A stretch of DNA of 64,000 nucleotides from an uncultured Ruminococcus sp. (GTDB taxonomy: Bacteria; Bacillota; Clostridia; Oscillospirales; Ruminococcaceae), in NCBI GenBank assembly GCA_902800795.1, contig CADCFQ010000007.1, positions 46,692-110,691 of the forward strand, in the 5' to 3' direction. Below the pieces are notes generated by a model that made no database searches, was not told the origin of the DNA, and worked only from the letters and a program-made list of their open reading frames with translations. Made by a program: the position numbers and the translations under genes. Of this stretch, positions 36,082-45,722 are shown piece by piece; the stretch's first letter is position 1, and each line of letters opens with the position of its first letter.

Positions 36082-36651
36082 ATGAGCAAAAAGCGAAAGC
36101 GCAATCCGGCTCTCGAGACCTTCCTCGACTGGGTCGAGTCCATAGTCTTTGCTGTGTTCGGCGTTATCTTCCTTTTCACCTTTGTGTTCAGGATAGCGAT
36201 CGTCCACGGCATCTCGATGAACGACACCCTTTATGAGGGCGATGTGCTGGTGATATCTCACCTGTTCTATACCCCGGAGCCCGGAGACATCGTGGTTGCG
36301 GATTCAGACGTTATGGATGATATCATCATCAAGCGCATAATAGCGGTCTCGGGACAGAACGTTTCTATCGACTGTGAAAACGGCGCTGTTTATGTTGACG
36401 GCGATCTTGTTGATGAGCCGTATGTAAGTGTCAGAAGCTTTGACAGAGGAAGCTTTGACAGCAAGTATTATAACGAGAGTACAGACAGATATGATTATCA
36501 GGTGCCTTTCGGCAATGTGTTTGTAATGGGAGACAACAGAGACCACTCCACCGATTCGAGAGCCTTCGGGTTCCTCCCGAAAGAGGAGATAGTCGGCAGA
36601 GTGATATTCAGGGCCTATTCAAAGACAGCCGCCGCAGGCAAGGTAAAGTAA
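36082..36651 (+). CDS. lepB: Second signal peptidase I
   Basis: 189 residues with the same parts as the gene before it: membrane anchor after LDWVESIVFAVFGVIFL, Ser in HGISMNDTL, Lys in IIKRIIAVSGQ and GDNRDHSTDSR. It starts one base after the first lepB stop and has no good ribosome site of its own, so coupling to the first gene is likely. Both copies look active; the sequences have diverged well beyond a recent duplication. Confidence 0.93.
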   Translation: MSKKRKRNPALETFLDWVESIVFAVFGVIFLFTFVFRIAIVHGISMNDTLYEGDVLVISHLFYTPEPGDIVVADSDVMDDIIIKRIIAVSGQNVSIDCENGAVYVDGDLVDEPYVSVRSFDRGSFDSKYYNESTDRYDYQVPFGNVFVMGDNRDHSTDSRAFGFLPKEEIVGRVIFRAYSKTAAAGKVK

Positions 36652-36662
36652 CGGAGGAGATT

Positions 36663-37565
36663 ATGAGCGAAGTCTCGCAGGTACAGTGGTTCCCGGGGCA
36701 CATGGCAAAAACAAGGCGGCTCATGGCTGCGAATATGAAGCTTGTGGATGCGGTGGTCGAGATGACCGATGCCAGGATCCCTTATTCGAGCCATAACCCC
36801 GAGATAGCCAAGCTTACCCAGAGAAAGCCAAGACTTGTTATCCTTAACAAGTCTGATGCTGCCGACCCGGAGGTCACGGCACAGTGGCTCGACTGGTTTG
36901 CAAAGAAAAAGCTTTGCGCTCTGGCTCTTGACTGCAAGAGCGGAAAGAATATAAACAAGTTTTATCAGAAGCTGAGAGAGCTTCTCGCCGAAGATATGAG
37001 CAGGTGGGAAGACAAGGGCATGAAGGGAAGACCCATAAGACTTATGATAGTCGGTATCCCGAATGTTGGAAAATCGTCCCTTATAAACCGCCTGGCAGGC
37101 CAGAAGCTTGCAAAGGTGGAAGACAGACCCGGAGTCACCAGGGGCAAACAGTGGGTGCGCCTTGATGAAGGGTTCGAGCTTCTGGATATGCCGGGAGTTC
37201 TCTGGCCTAAGTTTGAAGACAAACTGGTGGGCGAGCATCTGGCATTCACAGGCGCTGTCAAGGATCAGATCATGGATACCGAGTATCTGGCGTGCAGGCT
37301 GCTTGAATATCTTAAAGGCAGCTATCCCGACCTTCTGACCCAGCGCTACGGGATATCCCTTTCGGATATCGAGGAGCCCGACGATGAGATGATGGGCTGC
37401 ACAGTGGGATATGAGATACTCGAACGTGTGGGCAGGAAAAGAGGTTTTCTTGTCAGAGGCGGAGAGATCGACACCGAGCGTGCTGCTGCGGTGGTGCTGG
37501 ATGAGTACCGTGCCGGAAAGATCGGCAGGCTCTCGCTTGAAAGGCCGGGTGAGTCTCAGGTTTGA
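36663..37565 (+). CDS. ylqF: Ribosome biogenesis GTPase YlqF (RbgA)
   Basis: 300 residues, circularly permuted GTPase: the G4 motif NKSDAAD comes before the P-loop GIPNVGKSSLINRLAGQ and the switch region RPGVTRGKQ and DMPG. RbgA acts late in 50S subunit assembly in Firmicutes. GGAGGA precedes the ATG. Gene order ylqF-rnhB-yraN is typical of the phylum. Confidence 0.95.
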   Translation: MSEVSQVQWFPGHMAKTRRLMAANMKLVDAVVEMTDARIPYSSHNPEIAKLTQRKPRLVILNKSDAADPEVTAQWLDWFAKKKLCALALDCKSGKNINKFYQKLRELLAEDMSRWEDKGMKGRPIRLMIVGIPNVGKSSLINRLAGQKLAKVEDRPGVTRGKQWVRLDEGFELLDMPGVLWPKFEDKLVGEHLAFTGAVKDQIMDTEYLACRLLEYLKGSYPDLLTQRYGISLSDIEEPDDEMMGCTVGYEILERVGRKRGFLVRGGEIDTERAAAVVLDEYRAGKIGRLSLERPGESQV

Positions 37566-38176
37566 ACGAGCTTTATGAGTTTGATCGGGAATACAGAAGG
37601 ACCTATGCTCTGGTTTGCGGCTGTGATGAAGCGGGTCGTGGGCCTCTGGCAGGTGATGTATTTGCGGCGGCGGTGGTCTTTGATGAAGACACCGTGATAG
37701 AGGGCATAAACGACAGCAAAAAGCTTAGCGAGAAAAAGCGTGAGCTTTTGTTTGACGAGATAAAACAGAAAGCAAAGGCCTGGGCTATTGCGACAGCTTC
37801 CGTTTCGGAGATAGAGGAGCTCAACATCTTAAACTGTGCTATGCTTGCGATGAAAAGAGCGGTGGAACAGCTTGGGATAACTCCGGATATCTGCCTTATC
37901 GACGGCAACAAGATACCGCAGGAGCTGCCCTGTAAAGCCGAGTATGTTATAAAGGGCGATGCAAAGAGCCAGTCTGTTGCGACGGCATCCATTCTTGCCA
38001 AGGTGGCAAGAGACCGCTATATGAAGGAAATGGCAGAGAAGTATCCTCAGTATCAGTTTGAAAAGCACAAGGGCTACGGCACGAAGCTCCACTATCAGAT
38101 GATAGATGAGTTCGGCCCCAGCGAGATACACAGGATGAGCTTTCTGAAGAAATACTATGATAAAAAGAACAAGTGA
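37562..38176 (+). CDS. rnhB: Ribonuclease HII
   Basis: 204 residues; removes ribonucleotides and RNA primers from DNA. Metal-binding acidic residues are in GCDEAGRGPLAGDV and LIDGN, then KGDAKSQSVATASILAKVAR and the late Asp in YQMIDEFGPSEIHR. Begins with TTG overlapping the ylqF stop by 4 bp, after GGGTGAG. Confidence 0.95.
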   Translation: MNELYEFDREYRRTYALVCGCDEAGRGPLAGDVFAAAVVFDEDTVIEGINDSKKLSEKKRELLFDEIKQKAKAWAIATASVSEIEELNILNCAMLAMKRAVEQLGITPDICLIDGNKIPQELPCKAEYVIKGDAKSQSVATASILAKVARDRYMKEMAEKYPQYQFEKHKGYGTKLHYQMIDEFGPSEIHRMSFLKKYYDKKNK

Positions 38177-38552
38177 GCCGGTGGACCACAGCTCTCTGCG
38201 GGCAAGAGGAAATATCGGCGAGGACGCCGTCTGCTCCTTCCTGGAGCGAAACGGCTATGAGATAATCAGAAGAAACTTTACAGTTCACGGCGGAGAGATC
38301 GACATAATAGCGAAGAAGGGCGAGACCCTCTGCTTTGTTGAGGTCAAGTCGAGAAGAGAAGATTCTTTAGCTGATGGCGAGCAGGCGATGACAAGGGCAA
38401 AAAAAGCTAACATCGTCAGGGCTGCCGGACGCTTTCTGGAGACCTATGAACAAGACTGTGACTGCCGGTTCGATGTGGCTGTCGTGACACTGAAAGAGAA
38501 TACAGTCTCGCATCTGAAATACTATGTAGCAGCATTCGATGCGAGTCAATAA
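38157..38552 (+). CDS. yraN: YraN family protein (UPF0102)
   Basis: 131 residues with the family pattern RGNIGEDAVCSFLERNGYEI, GGEIDIIAKKG and CFVEVKSR, a PD-(D/E)XK nuclease-like core. Often placed after rnhB, suggesting a DNA-repair link, but the function is not established. ATG 38157 overlaps rnhB by 20 bp; a GTG at 38181 is a possible alternative. Confidence 0.9.
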   Translation: MIKRTSEPVDHSSLRARGNIGEDAVCSFLERNGYEIIRRNFTVHGGEIDIIAKKGETLCFVEVKSRREDSLADGEQAMTRAKKANIVRAAGRFLETYEQDCDCRFDVAVVTLKENTVSHLKYYVAAFDASQ

Positions 38553-38570
38553 TAGAGAAGGGTGAGTATT

Positions 38571-40061
38571 ATGGATTACAAAAGCACAAGAAACAATGAG
38601 GTAAAGGTAGTATCTGCACAGGCTATCGCTCAGGGCATCTCCGAGGACGGCGGTCTTTTCGTTCCCGAGTCTATACCCTCGATCACAAAGGACGATATCG
38701 TAAAGCTTGGTGATATGAGCTACAGAGACAGAGCTTTCTTTGTTTTCTCAAAGATCCTCACAGACTACACCGAGGCAGAGATCGGCTACTGTGTAGACGG
38801 TGCTTATAACACAAAGAATTTTGATACCGACAATATCGCAGAGCTTGCGCACCTGTTTGACGGCACCTATATGCTGGAGCTGTGGCACGGTCCTACCTGC
38901 GCTTTCAAGGATATGGCTCTCCAGATCCTTCCTTATCTGCTGACAACAGCAACAAAGAAGCTGGGCGTTGACAAGAAGGTGGTTATCCTCGTTGCAACAT
39001 CCGGCGACACCGGAAAGGCTGCTCTCGAGGGCTTCAAGGACGTAGAGGGAACAGAGATCCTCGTATTCTATCCCCAGGACGGCGTTTCCGCTATGCAGAA
39101 GAAGCAGATGACAACACAGGACGGCGCAAACGTCGGCGTGTGCGCTATCAAGGGCAACTTCGACGATGCCCAGAACGGCGTTAAGGCTATCTTTACAAAT
39201 GCCGATATCGCAAAGACCCTTTCCGACAACGGAATGATGTTCTCCTCTGCAAACTCTATAAACTGGGGCAGACTTGCACCCCAGATCATTTACTATGTTT
39301 CCACCTATGCACAGCTGGTCAAGGACGGCGAGATCGCTCTCGGCGACAAGATAAACGTTGTTGTCCCCACCGGAAACTTCGGAAACATCCTTGCAGCTTA
39401 CTATGCAAAGCACATGGGCATCCCTGTCAACAAGCTCATCTGCGCTTCAAATGCAAACAACGTCCTCACAGACTTCATAAAGACAGGTATCTACGACAGG
39501 AACCGTCCCTTCCACACAACTATCTCTCCCTCTATGGACATCCTTATCTCGTCCAACCTCGAGAGACTTCTCTATCATCTGACCGACGGCAACGACGCTC
39601 AGATAAGAGAGTGGTTCGGAAAGCTCGCTTCCGAGGGCAGATATGAAATATCTGACTCTGTCAAGAAGGCTCTTGCTGACGAGTTCTATGCCGGCTGCTG
39701 CGACGACGAGCAGACAAAGGCATGCATCAAGGAGATCTACGATCAGTATTCCTACACCTGCGATACTCACACAGCAGTTGCTGTAAAGGTATATCAGGAC
39801 TATAAGGCCGCAACAGGCGACGAGACAAAGACTGTCATCGCTTCCACAGCAAGCCCCTACAAGTTCTCGGGCTCCGTTCTTTCCGCTCTCGGCGAGAACA
39901 CCGAGGCAGACGAGTTCTCTCTCGTTGAGAAGCTTGCAGAGGTCTCAAAGATACCCGTTCCTGCGTCTCTTGCAGCTCTCAGGGACAAGGCTGTCCGATT
40001 TGACAAGACAGTTGACAAGACCGAGATGAAGGACTACGTATTCTCTGTTTTAGGCTGCTGA
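38571..40061 (+). CDS. thrC: Threonine synthase
   Basis: 496 residues. PLP enzyme that turns O-phosphohomoserine into threonine. The PLP-lysine motif ELWHGPTCAFKDMALQ is present, with the glycine-rich phosphate-binding stretch VATSGDTGKAALEGFKD. ATG 38571 follows GGGTGAG; a GTG three codons upstream is less likely. No homoserine genes are adjacent. Confidence 0.95.
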   Translation: MDYKSTRNNEVKVVSAQAIAQGISEDGGLFVPESIPSITKDDIVKLGDMSYRDRAFFVFSKILTDYTEAEIGYCVDGAYNTKNFDTDNIAELAHLFDGTYMLELWHGPTCAFKDMALQILPYLLTTATKKLGVDKKVVILVATSGDTGKAALEGFKDVEGTEILVFYPQDGVSAMQKKQMTTQDGANVGVCAIKGNFDDAQNGVKAIFTNADIAKTLSDNGMMFSSANSINWGRLAPQIIYYVSTYAQLVKDGEIALGDKINVVVPTGNFGNILAAYYAKHMGIPVNKLICASNANNVLTDFIKTGIYDRNRPFHTTISPSMDILISSNLERLLYHLTDGNDAQIREWFGKLASEGRYEISDSVKKALADEFYAGCCDDEQTKACIKEIYDQYSYTCDTHTAVAVKVYQDYKAATGDETKTVIASTASPYKFSGSVLSALGENTEADEFSLVEKLAEVSKIPVPASLAALRDKAVRFDKTVDKTEMKDYVFSVLGC

Positions 40062-40062
40062 T

Positions 40063-40719
40063 ATGTTTGGCAGACCTACCAGAGATGACTGGCGCACCAT
40101 GCCGGACGAGGAGCTCAGGACTATCTACCGCCGGTATGAAAAAGAGCGCAGGCTCTACGGTGCTATCTGCGTGCCTGTGCTTATCATCGCTATGCTTGCA
40201 TACGGCATCATCGGCTGGAGCAGTTTTCTTCAGGCCGAGTATGTACAGTTCCGGACTGTGAGCAACGACGGCTCGGGGATACTTTACTATATAGCGTTCT
40301 TTATCGCCGGCTGTCTTATAAACATATCCCAGCACAAAAACCTCTGGCTGATACTGCTGCCGGTGCCGATGATATCTGCGGTGGTGGTCGGGCTTTACAG
40401 CTATGTGTCTATCGAGCCAATTGCTATGGAGCTTATACTTCTTGTGCTGTTTTTCAGGCTGGCAAGTATACTTTCTGATATGGAGTATTTAAAAAGCCTG
40501 CCAAGCTTCCCATTTATCGGCTACCGTGAATACGGCGATATCAGCGTGATGCCCAGAGACAAACAGGTAAAACAGCTGGAGCAGGCCGCAAACGGCGTTG
40601 TTTCACAGGGCTATGAGCATATCTTCACTGACAGCAGGGAAGAGCTTGAAAAGCCATCGCCGGAAGAGACAACCGACGACCATTTCCAGCAGCATAAGAT
40701 GTGGTACGGAGAAAGATAA
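40063..40719 (+). CDS. Hypothetical membrane protein
   Basis: 218 residues, starting 2 bp after thrC. Short charged N-terminus, then about four membrane segments (VPVLIIAMLAYGIIGW, ILYYIAFFIAGCLI, NLWLILLPVPMISAVVVGLY, AMELILLVLFFRLASIL) and a cytosolic, acidic C-terminal 70 residues. No domain is recognised. Probably cotranscribed with thrC; a hairpin follows its stop. Confidence 0.75.
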   Translation: MFGRPTRDDWRTMPDEELRTIYRRYEKERRLYGAICVPVLIIAMLAYGIIGWSSFLQAEYVQFRTVSNDGSGILYYIAFFIAGCLINISQHKNLWLILLPVPMISAVVVGLYSYVSIEPIAMELILLVLFFRLASILSDMEYLKSLPSFPFIGYREYGDISVMPRDKQVKQLEQAANGVVSQGYEHIFTDSREELEKPSPEETTDDHFQQHKMWYGER

Positions 40720-40720
40720 A

Positions 40721-40738
40721 CAGACCCCGGAGGGTCTG
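40721..40738. terminator. Short bidirectional hairpin
   Basis: Stem CAGACCC / GGGTCTG between the membrane protein gene and the convergent DUF1540 gene; no long T run. Confidence 0.5.
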
Positions 40739-40742
40739 CTTG

Positions 40743-40901
40743 TCAGTCTCTTGCTTCAAAGGTGCGGCAAACTGTTTCGTCACAGCAGCCGGGCTCCTGA
40801 CAGGTGCCCTTTACGTCTATCGAATGTGCCGTACACTCTTTGCAGTCCTTGTTGAAAACACAGCTCTCAACGCTGCAGCGGATGATGTGTCCGTTATCCA
40901 T
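40743..40901 (-). CDS. DUF1540 domain protein
   Basis: 52 residues with the DUF1540 cysteine pattern: IIRCSVESCVF, then CKECTAHSIDV, then GCCDETVCRTF, eight Cys in all. Small metal-binding proteins of this family are common in sporulating and gut Firmicutes; function unknown. GGAG lies eight bases before the ATG at 40901. The gene is on the opposite strand to, and ends the upstream reach of, the metallophosphoesterase gene. Confidence 0.85.
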   Translation of the reverse strand: MDNGHIIRCSVESCVFNKDCKECTAHSIDVKGTCQEPGCCDETVCRTFEARD

Positions 40902-40968
40902 TTTCTCAGCTCCTTTCAAGGCTATTATAGCCCGGAGAGCTTTGTTTATTCTGTCAGGAGGTATTTTT

Positions 40969-41676
40969 ACGAGCCTTTTTGTTATAGCAGACCTTCACCT
41001 CTCCTTTGGTGTGGATAAGCCGATGGACATTTTCGGCGGCTGGAAGGACCATGTGAGCAGGATCGAAGAGAATTGGCAGAAAAAAATAAAGCCCGAAGAT
41101 ACAGTGGTCATTCCCGGGGATATCTCCTGGGGCATGGATTATGATCAGAGCCGGGAAGATTTTGCATTTATCGACAGACTCAACGGAATAAAGATAATCT
41201 CAAAGGGCAATCATGATTATTGGTGGGAGACAAAAACAAAGACCGAACGCTTTTTTAAAGAAAACGGCTTTGACACCCTTCATATCCTCCACAATAATCA
41301 TTACCGCTATGAGAATATAGGCATCTGCGGCACCCGTGGCTGGATAAACGAGCCGGGGGAGACAGCGTCCGCAAAGGTCCTGGCAAGGGAAGCCGGCCGC
41401 CTTTCGATGTCGATAGAGTCGGCGCTCAAGGAGGGGCTTATGCCGGTAGTGTTTTTGCATTATCCGCCGGTATACGGTTCTAGCTGCAATTACGATATGC
41501 TGGATGTCCTGCATAAATATGATATAAAGCGCTGCTATTACGGCCACCTGCACGGCAGCTCTCATAGATACGCCATAAACGGCGAGCGGGACGGGATAGA
41601 ATACCGTCTTATATCAAGCGATTTTTTGCAATTTGACCCACTGGATATAACAGAAATTGTGCAAAGTGACAAATAA
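40969..41676 (+). CDS. Metallophosphoesterase, apparent ACG start
   Basis: 235 residues. Calcineurin-like phosphoesterase motifs in order: FVIADLHLSFG, VIPGDISWGMDYDQ, KGNHDYWW, VFLHYPPVYG and CYYGHLHGSSH. Related to YkuE/MPP_YkuE-like phosphoesterases; substrate unknown. A perfect AGGAGG (40956-40961) stands seven bases before ACG at 40969, exactly where ATG would be expected. The nearest in-frame ATG, 40804, would need 55 extra codons antisense to the DUF1540 gene. So the start is either a true ACG, or a sequence change. Confidence 0.85.
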   Translation, partial: TSLFVIADLHLSFGVDKPMDIFGGWKDHVSRIEENWQKKIKPEDTVVIPGDISWGMDYDQSREDFAFIDRLNGIKIISKGNHDYWWETKTKTERFFKENGFDTLHILHNNHYRYENIGICGTRGWINEPGETASAKVLAREAGRLSMSIESALKEGLMPVVFLHYPPVYGSSCNYDMLDVLHKYDIKRCYYGHLHGSSHRYAINGERDGIEYRLISSDFLQFDPLDITEIVQSDK

Positions 41677-41687
41677 TAAAAAAACGC

Positions 41688-41716
41688 TGGAAAAAGCAGA
41701 ATAAATGTGTTATAAT
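41688..41716 (+). promoter_or_regulatory. Promoter of tig-clpPX
   Basis: TGGAAA, 17 bp, TATAAT, leaving a leader of about 100 nt before the trigger factor start. Confidence 0.65.
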
Positions 41717-41824
41717 AACTAGGATATTTTGTATGTAAAGAATGCCTGTCAAAGGCTCTTTACCGATACAGATAGAGCGTCCCGTGATCTGGGACAGTGA
41801 ATACATAATTGGAGGAAGATCAAA

Positions 41825-43105
41825 ATGAGTTTGAAGGCTACAAACAATGTTGCAGTCAATAAGTATGAATTGGAGATCGAGGTATCTGCAGAGGATTTCG
41901 AGGCTGCGCTTCAGAAGGCATATCTGAAGGCAAGAAAGAACATCCAGATGCCCGGCTTCAGAAAGGGCAAGGCTCCCAGAAAGCTTATCGAGAGAGAGTA
42001 CGGCGAGCAGGTGTTCTTTGAGGATGCAGTAAACCTTATCTATGCAGATGTTGTAAACGGTGCAGTTGAAGAGTCCGGACTTACACTTGTTGCCCGTCCT
42101 GACGTTGAGGTAACAGCTATCAGCAAGGCTGAGGGCGTTAAGATCAAGGCTACCTGCGTTACAAAGCCTGAGGTAGAGATCAAGGATTACAAGGGCATCG
42201 AGGTAACAAAGACAGTCAAGGAAGTTACAGATGAGGATATAGATGCTCAGCTCAACACACTGAGAGAGAAGAACGTTACTGTTGAGACTATTGATGACAG
42301 AGCAGCAGAGAACGGCGATGACGTAGTTATCGACTTCGAGGGCTTCAAGGACGGCGTCGCATTCGACGGCGGAAAGGCTGAGGACTTTACTCTTACACTT
42401 GGCAGCGGCCAGTTCATTCCCGGCTTCGAGGATCAGATCGTTGGCCACAATGCCGGCGAGAGCTTTGAGATCAACGTAACATTCCCTGAGGAGTATCAGG
42501 TAGAGGAGCTCAAGGGCGCTCCCGCAGTGTTCAAGATCAACCTCAAGAGCATTTCCAAGAAGGTACTTCCCGAGATCGACGACGAGATGATCAAGGATTC
42601 CACAGAGTTCGAGACTGTTGACGAGTATAAGGAAGACGTAAAGAAGAAGCTTGCAGAGGCAAACGAGAAGCAGGCTGACCGTGAGGTAGAGAGCGCTATC
42701 TTCGATGTTGTTATCGAGAAGCTTGAGGGCGAGATCCCCCAGGAGATGTATGATAACAGAGTAAACGAGATGGTACAGGAGCTCGAGCAGAGACTCAGAG
42801 CACAGGGTATGTCTCTTGACCTTTATATGCAGTACACAGGCCAGAGCCTCGATACAGTAAAGAAGACCTACGAGGAGCAGGCTAACAAGCAGGTCAAGCT
42901 GAGACTTGCGCTTGAGAAGATCGCACAGCTCGAGAACATCGAAGTAAGCGATGAGGAGCTTGATGAAGAGCTCACAAAGATCTCCGAGCAGTACGGCGTT
43001 GAGAAGGAGCAGATCAAGCAGATCGTTGCTGAGGAGGACCTCAGAAGAGACGTGGCTGTCGGAAAGGCTTCCGAGCTTGTAAAGGACAGCGCAGTTATCA
43101 AGTAA
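41825..43105 (+). CDS. tig: Trigger factor
   Basis: 426 residues. Ribosome-bound chaperone and prolyl isomerase. N-terminal ribosome-binding signature GFRKGKAPRKLIE, then the FKBP-type PPIase domain (VIDFEGFKDGVAFDGGKAED, FTLTLGSGQFIPGFEDQ) and the helical C-terminal chaperone arms rich in Glu and Lys. GGAGG precedes the start. A 500-codon antisense frame on the minus strand is a shadow of its codon bias. Confidence 0.96.
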   Translation: MSLKATNNVAVNKYELEIEVSAEDFEAALQKAYLKARKNIQMPGFRKGKAPRKLIEREYGEQVFFEDAVNLIYADVVNGAVEESGLTLVARPDVEVTAISKAEGVKIKATCVTKPEVEIKDYKGIEVTKTVKEVTDEDIDAQLNTLREKNVTVETIDDRAAENGDDVVIDFEGFKDGVAFDGGKAEDFTLTLGSGQFIPGFEDQIVGHNAGESFEINVTFPEEYQVEELKGAPAVFKINLKSISKKVLPEIDDEMIKDSTEFETVDEYKEDVKKKLAEANEKQADREVESAIFDVVIEKLEGEIPQEMYDNRVNEMVQELEQRLRAQGMSLDLYMQYTGQSLDTVKKTYEEQANKQVKLRLALEKIAQLENIEVSDEELDEELTKISEQYGVEKEQIKQIVAEEDLRRDVAVGKASELVKDSAVIK

Positions 43106-43167
43106 TTTTGTCGTTTTCGCTCGCATTATGAAATGCGGGCGAAAAATATATGTCAGGAGGCAGCATT

Positions 43168-43758
43168 ATGGCATTGATACCTTATGTAGTAGAACAGACA
43201 AGCAGAGGCGAGCGCAGCTATGATATTTTTTCAAGACTGCTCAACGACCGCATAATCATGCTTTGCGACCAGATAGATGACGCAGTCGCAAGCGTTGTTG
43301 TGGCACAGCTTCTGTACCTTGAGGGGCAGGACCCTGAAAAGGATATAGACCTTTATATCAACAGCCCAGGAGGAGTTATTACTGCCGGAATGGCTATCTA
43401 TGACACTATGCAGTATATCAAGTGCGACGTTTCCACTATCTGCATAGGTATGGCTGCTTCAATGGGTTCGTTTTTGCTTTCATCGGGAGCAAAGGGAAAG
43501 AGATTTGCTCTTCCCAACAGCGAGATACTCATCCATCAGCCCCTTATCGCAGGCGGCGGCCTTTCGGGTCAGTGTACAGATATAAAGATACACTCCGACC
43601 ACATGGTAAGGACAAGAGAGAAGCTCAATTCCATCCTTGCCAAGAACACAGGCAAGCCTATCGAGCAGATAAACGCTGACACCGAGCGTGACAATTATCT
43701 GACCGCACAGCAGGCTATGGAGTACGGACTTATAGATAAAGTCATCACAAACAGATAA
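43168..43758 (+). CDS. clpP: ATP-dependent Clp protease, proteolytic subunit
   Basis: 196 residues. Serine protease with the Ser in [11 protein letters not shown] and the His in [11 protein letters not shown]. It begins [15 protein letters not shown], typical of ClpP. The start at 43168 has AGGAGG; an ATG at 43150 precedes that site. It works in a chamber with ClpX, coded 24 bp downstream. Confidence 0.96.
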   Translation: MALIPYVVEQTSRGERSYDIFSRLLNDRIIMLCDQIDDAVASVVVAQLLYLEGQDPEKDIDLYINSPGGVITAGMAIYDTMQYIKCDVSTICIGMAASMGSFLLSSGAKGKRFALPNSEILIHQPLIAGGGLSGQCTDIKIHSDHMVRTREKLNSILAKNTGKPIEQINADTERDNYLTAQQAMEYGLIDKVITNR

Positions 43759-43782
43759 TAAGACAGAAGCTGGTGAAAACTG

Positions 43783-45039
43783 ATGCCAAACGAAACACTC
43801 AAAAGGTGCCTGTTCTGCGGAAAGCCAGAGAACAAGGTGAAGAATATGTTCAGCGCAGGGGATGCACACATCTGTGATGAGTGCGTTATCTACTGCTATG
43901 ACGTGCTTGCGGAGCAGGAGGGACTTCCTGTTGCAAAGCCCAAGGGCAAGGACGGCAAGAACTCCAGGAACAAGGACGGTATAGACCTTAAAAAGCCCAG
44001 CGAGATAAAGGCTGTGCTTGATGATTATGTTATCGGTCAGGAGGCCGCAAAGATAGCTCTCTCTGTGGCTGTCTATAACCACTATAAGAGGATAATGTCC
44101 CTTGACGATAACGATGATGTGGAGATACAGAAGAGCAATGTCTTGCTTATCGGCCCCACGGGAACAGGTAAGACACTTATAGCTCAGACCCTTGCAAAGC
44201 TTTTGAATGTGCCCTTTGCTATTGCGGACGCTACCACGCTTACCGAGGCCGGCTATGTGGGCGATGATGTAGAGAACGTGCTCACAAGACTTATCCAGGC
44301 GGCTGACTATAATGTCGAGGCCGCACAAAACGGTATTATTTATATCGACGAGATCGACAAGATCTCCCGTAAATCAGAGAACACCTCTATCACCCGTGAT
44401 GTCAGCGGCGAGGGCGTTCAGCAGGCTCTTCTGAAGATCGTCGAGGGAACTGTTTCAAACGTTCCTCCCCAGGGCGGAAGAAAGCACCCGATGCAGGAGT
44501 TTATCCACATCGATACAAAGAACATCCTCTTCATCTGCGGCGGTGCGTTCGAGGGACTTGAAAAGGTCATCGAAAAGAGGACTGACAGCTCGTCTCTGGG
44601 CTTCGGCGCAAACGTCAAGGCAAAGAGCGAGGAGCACAACGTTATGCAGAAGGTCGTTCCTCACGACCTGGTTAAATACGGCATAGTTCCGGAGCTTGTG
44701 GGCAGACTGCCTGTTATAACAGTTCTGGAGGAGCTGGACGAGGATGCTCTTTGCAGGATACTTACAGAGCCAAAGAACTCGCTTATCAAGCAGTATGTCA
44801 AGCTCTTCAAGCTTGACGGCATCGATTTCGAGGTCACTGACGAGGCTATGAGAGAGATCGCCAAGGAGACTATAAAGGAAAAGACCGGCGCCCGTGGTCT
44901 TCGTTCCGTTGTCGAGAGATTGCTTACTCAGCTGATGTTTGAGGCGCCCTCTGACAAGACGATATCGGCTATAAAGATAACCGCCGAGTGCGTAAGGGGC
45001 GAAGCAAAGCCCGAGATCACACGCAAGAGCGAAAAGTGA
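43783..45039 (+). CDS. clpX: ClpX ATPase subunit
   Basis: 418 residues. N-terminal C4 zinc finger ([18 protein letters not shown], then ICDECVIYC), AAA+ domain with Walker [16 protein letters not shown], Walker [11 protein letters not shown] and the pore motif GYVGDD. Unfoldase that feeds proteins into ClpP. GGTGA stands before the ATG. It ends the operon. Confidence 0.97.
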   Translation: MPNETLKRCLFCGKPENKVKNMFSAGDAHICDECVIYCYDVLAEQEGLPVAKPKGKDGKNSRNKDGIDLKKPSEIKAVLDDYVIGQEAAKIALSVAVYNHYKRIMSLDDNDDVEIQKSNVLLIGPTGTGKTLIAQTLAKLLNVPFAIADATTLTEAGYVGDDVENVLTRLIQAADYNVEAAQNGIIYIDEIDKISRKSENTSITRDVSGEGVQQALLKIVEGTVSNVPPQGGRKHPMQEFIHIDTKNILFICGGAFEGLEKVIEKRTDSSSLGFGANVKAKSEEHNVMQKVVPHDLVKYGIVPELVGRLPVITVLEELDEDALCRILTEPKNSLIKQYVKLFKLDGIDFEVTDEAMREIAKETIKEKTGARGLRSVVERLLTQLMFEAPSDKTISAIKITAECVRGEAKPEITRKSEK

Positions 45040-45130
45040 GTCTTTGAGTGAAAAACGACAGGGGCTGTTGTAAGTCTCCTGATTTGATCGATATTTATTT
45101 CTGCGCCGCTGCATAGCAGCGGCGCAGAGT

Positions 45131-45178
45131 GCGAAAAGAGGTACCTCACCCCCTTCGGGGTGAGGTACCTCTTTTCGC
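45131..45178. repeat. Perfect 22-bp palindromic repeat, copy 1
   Basis: Arms GCGAAAAGAGGTACCTCACC(CC) at 45131-45152 and their exact complement at 45157-45178 with loop CTTC. A related copy lies at 58114-58160 in the opposite orientation, with homologous flanking bases (GAAGCTGTC). Lies in the 850-bp gap after clpX and may end its transcript. Confidence 0.9.
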
Positions 45179-45265
45179 CGGAAGCTGTCCGTTGGCATCC
45201 CCTCCGGGGAGGGCAGAGGGGTATTATTAGTACGTGCGAAACTATGCGGGGTGGGGGAATTGGGT

Positions 45266-45283
45266 GCAGGTGCACGCACCTGC
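45266..45283. repeat. Dispersed palindrome GCAGGTGC-AC-GCACCTGC
   Basis: Same 8-bp arms occur at 47836-47853 (with loop GT) and in part at 47945. One member of a small repeat family. Confidence 0.75.
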
Positions 45284-45433
45284 CACGCCTGGCAAGGAAA
45301 AGGGCAGCAAAGCTTGCGCTTTACTGCCCGATTCAGAGGTTATATTTTGAAAAACCGGTATTTACTTAAACGTTTTCTGAAACTATAAACATTATAACCT
45401 ATGGATAATGATATGTCAACCTATTTTGCCAAA

Positions 45434-45455
45434 AAAACGTTTACGAAAACGTTTT
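45434..45455. promoter_or_regulatory. Near-palindromic LacI-type operator
   Basis: AAAACGTTTACGAAAACGTT(TT) is almost a perfect palindrome and looks like a LacI/PurR-family operator. A further AAACGTTTTC lies at 45368-45377. The gap 45285-45890 otherwise holds no gene. Confidence 0.45.
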
Positions 45456-45722
45456 TTGTCTGATATGTCATATTATTGCCGAGATTTTGAGCACTATGCA
45501 CAAAGATAATTAAAATGCCGCTTTGTATTTTTAAGCCGGTTGATTACCCTGAAAACAGCCAAAAATGGAAGTATATGGAAGAATTGTGATATGTGTCAGG
45601 AAGCATCGGCAATGTGGGAGTTTTCTGTAAAAACCTGACAAATCCAGTTATCGATCATAAGAAATAAAGTAACCCAAATGTTAACAAATGGTAATATATA
45701 GCAATCAGCTTTTTGATATAAA

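Noticed and set aside
41609..43126. 505-codon frame antisense to tig
   Set aside because: Leu/Cys/Ile-rich mirror of biased codons; tig is certain on the other strand.
43106..43150. Hairpin after tig as a terminator
   Set aside because: Stem TTTTCGCTCGCATT / AATGCGGGCGAAAA has no T run on the plus strand; clpP probably shares the transcript.
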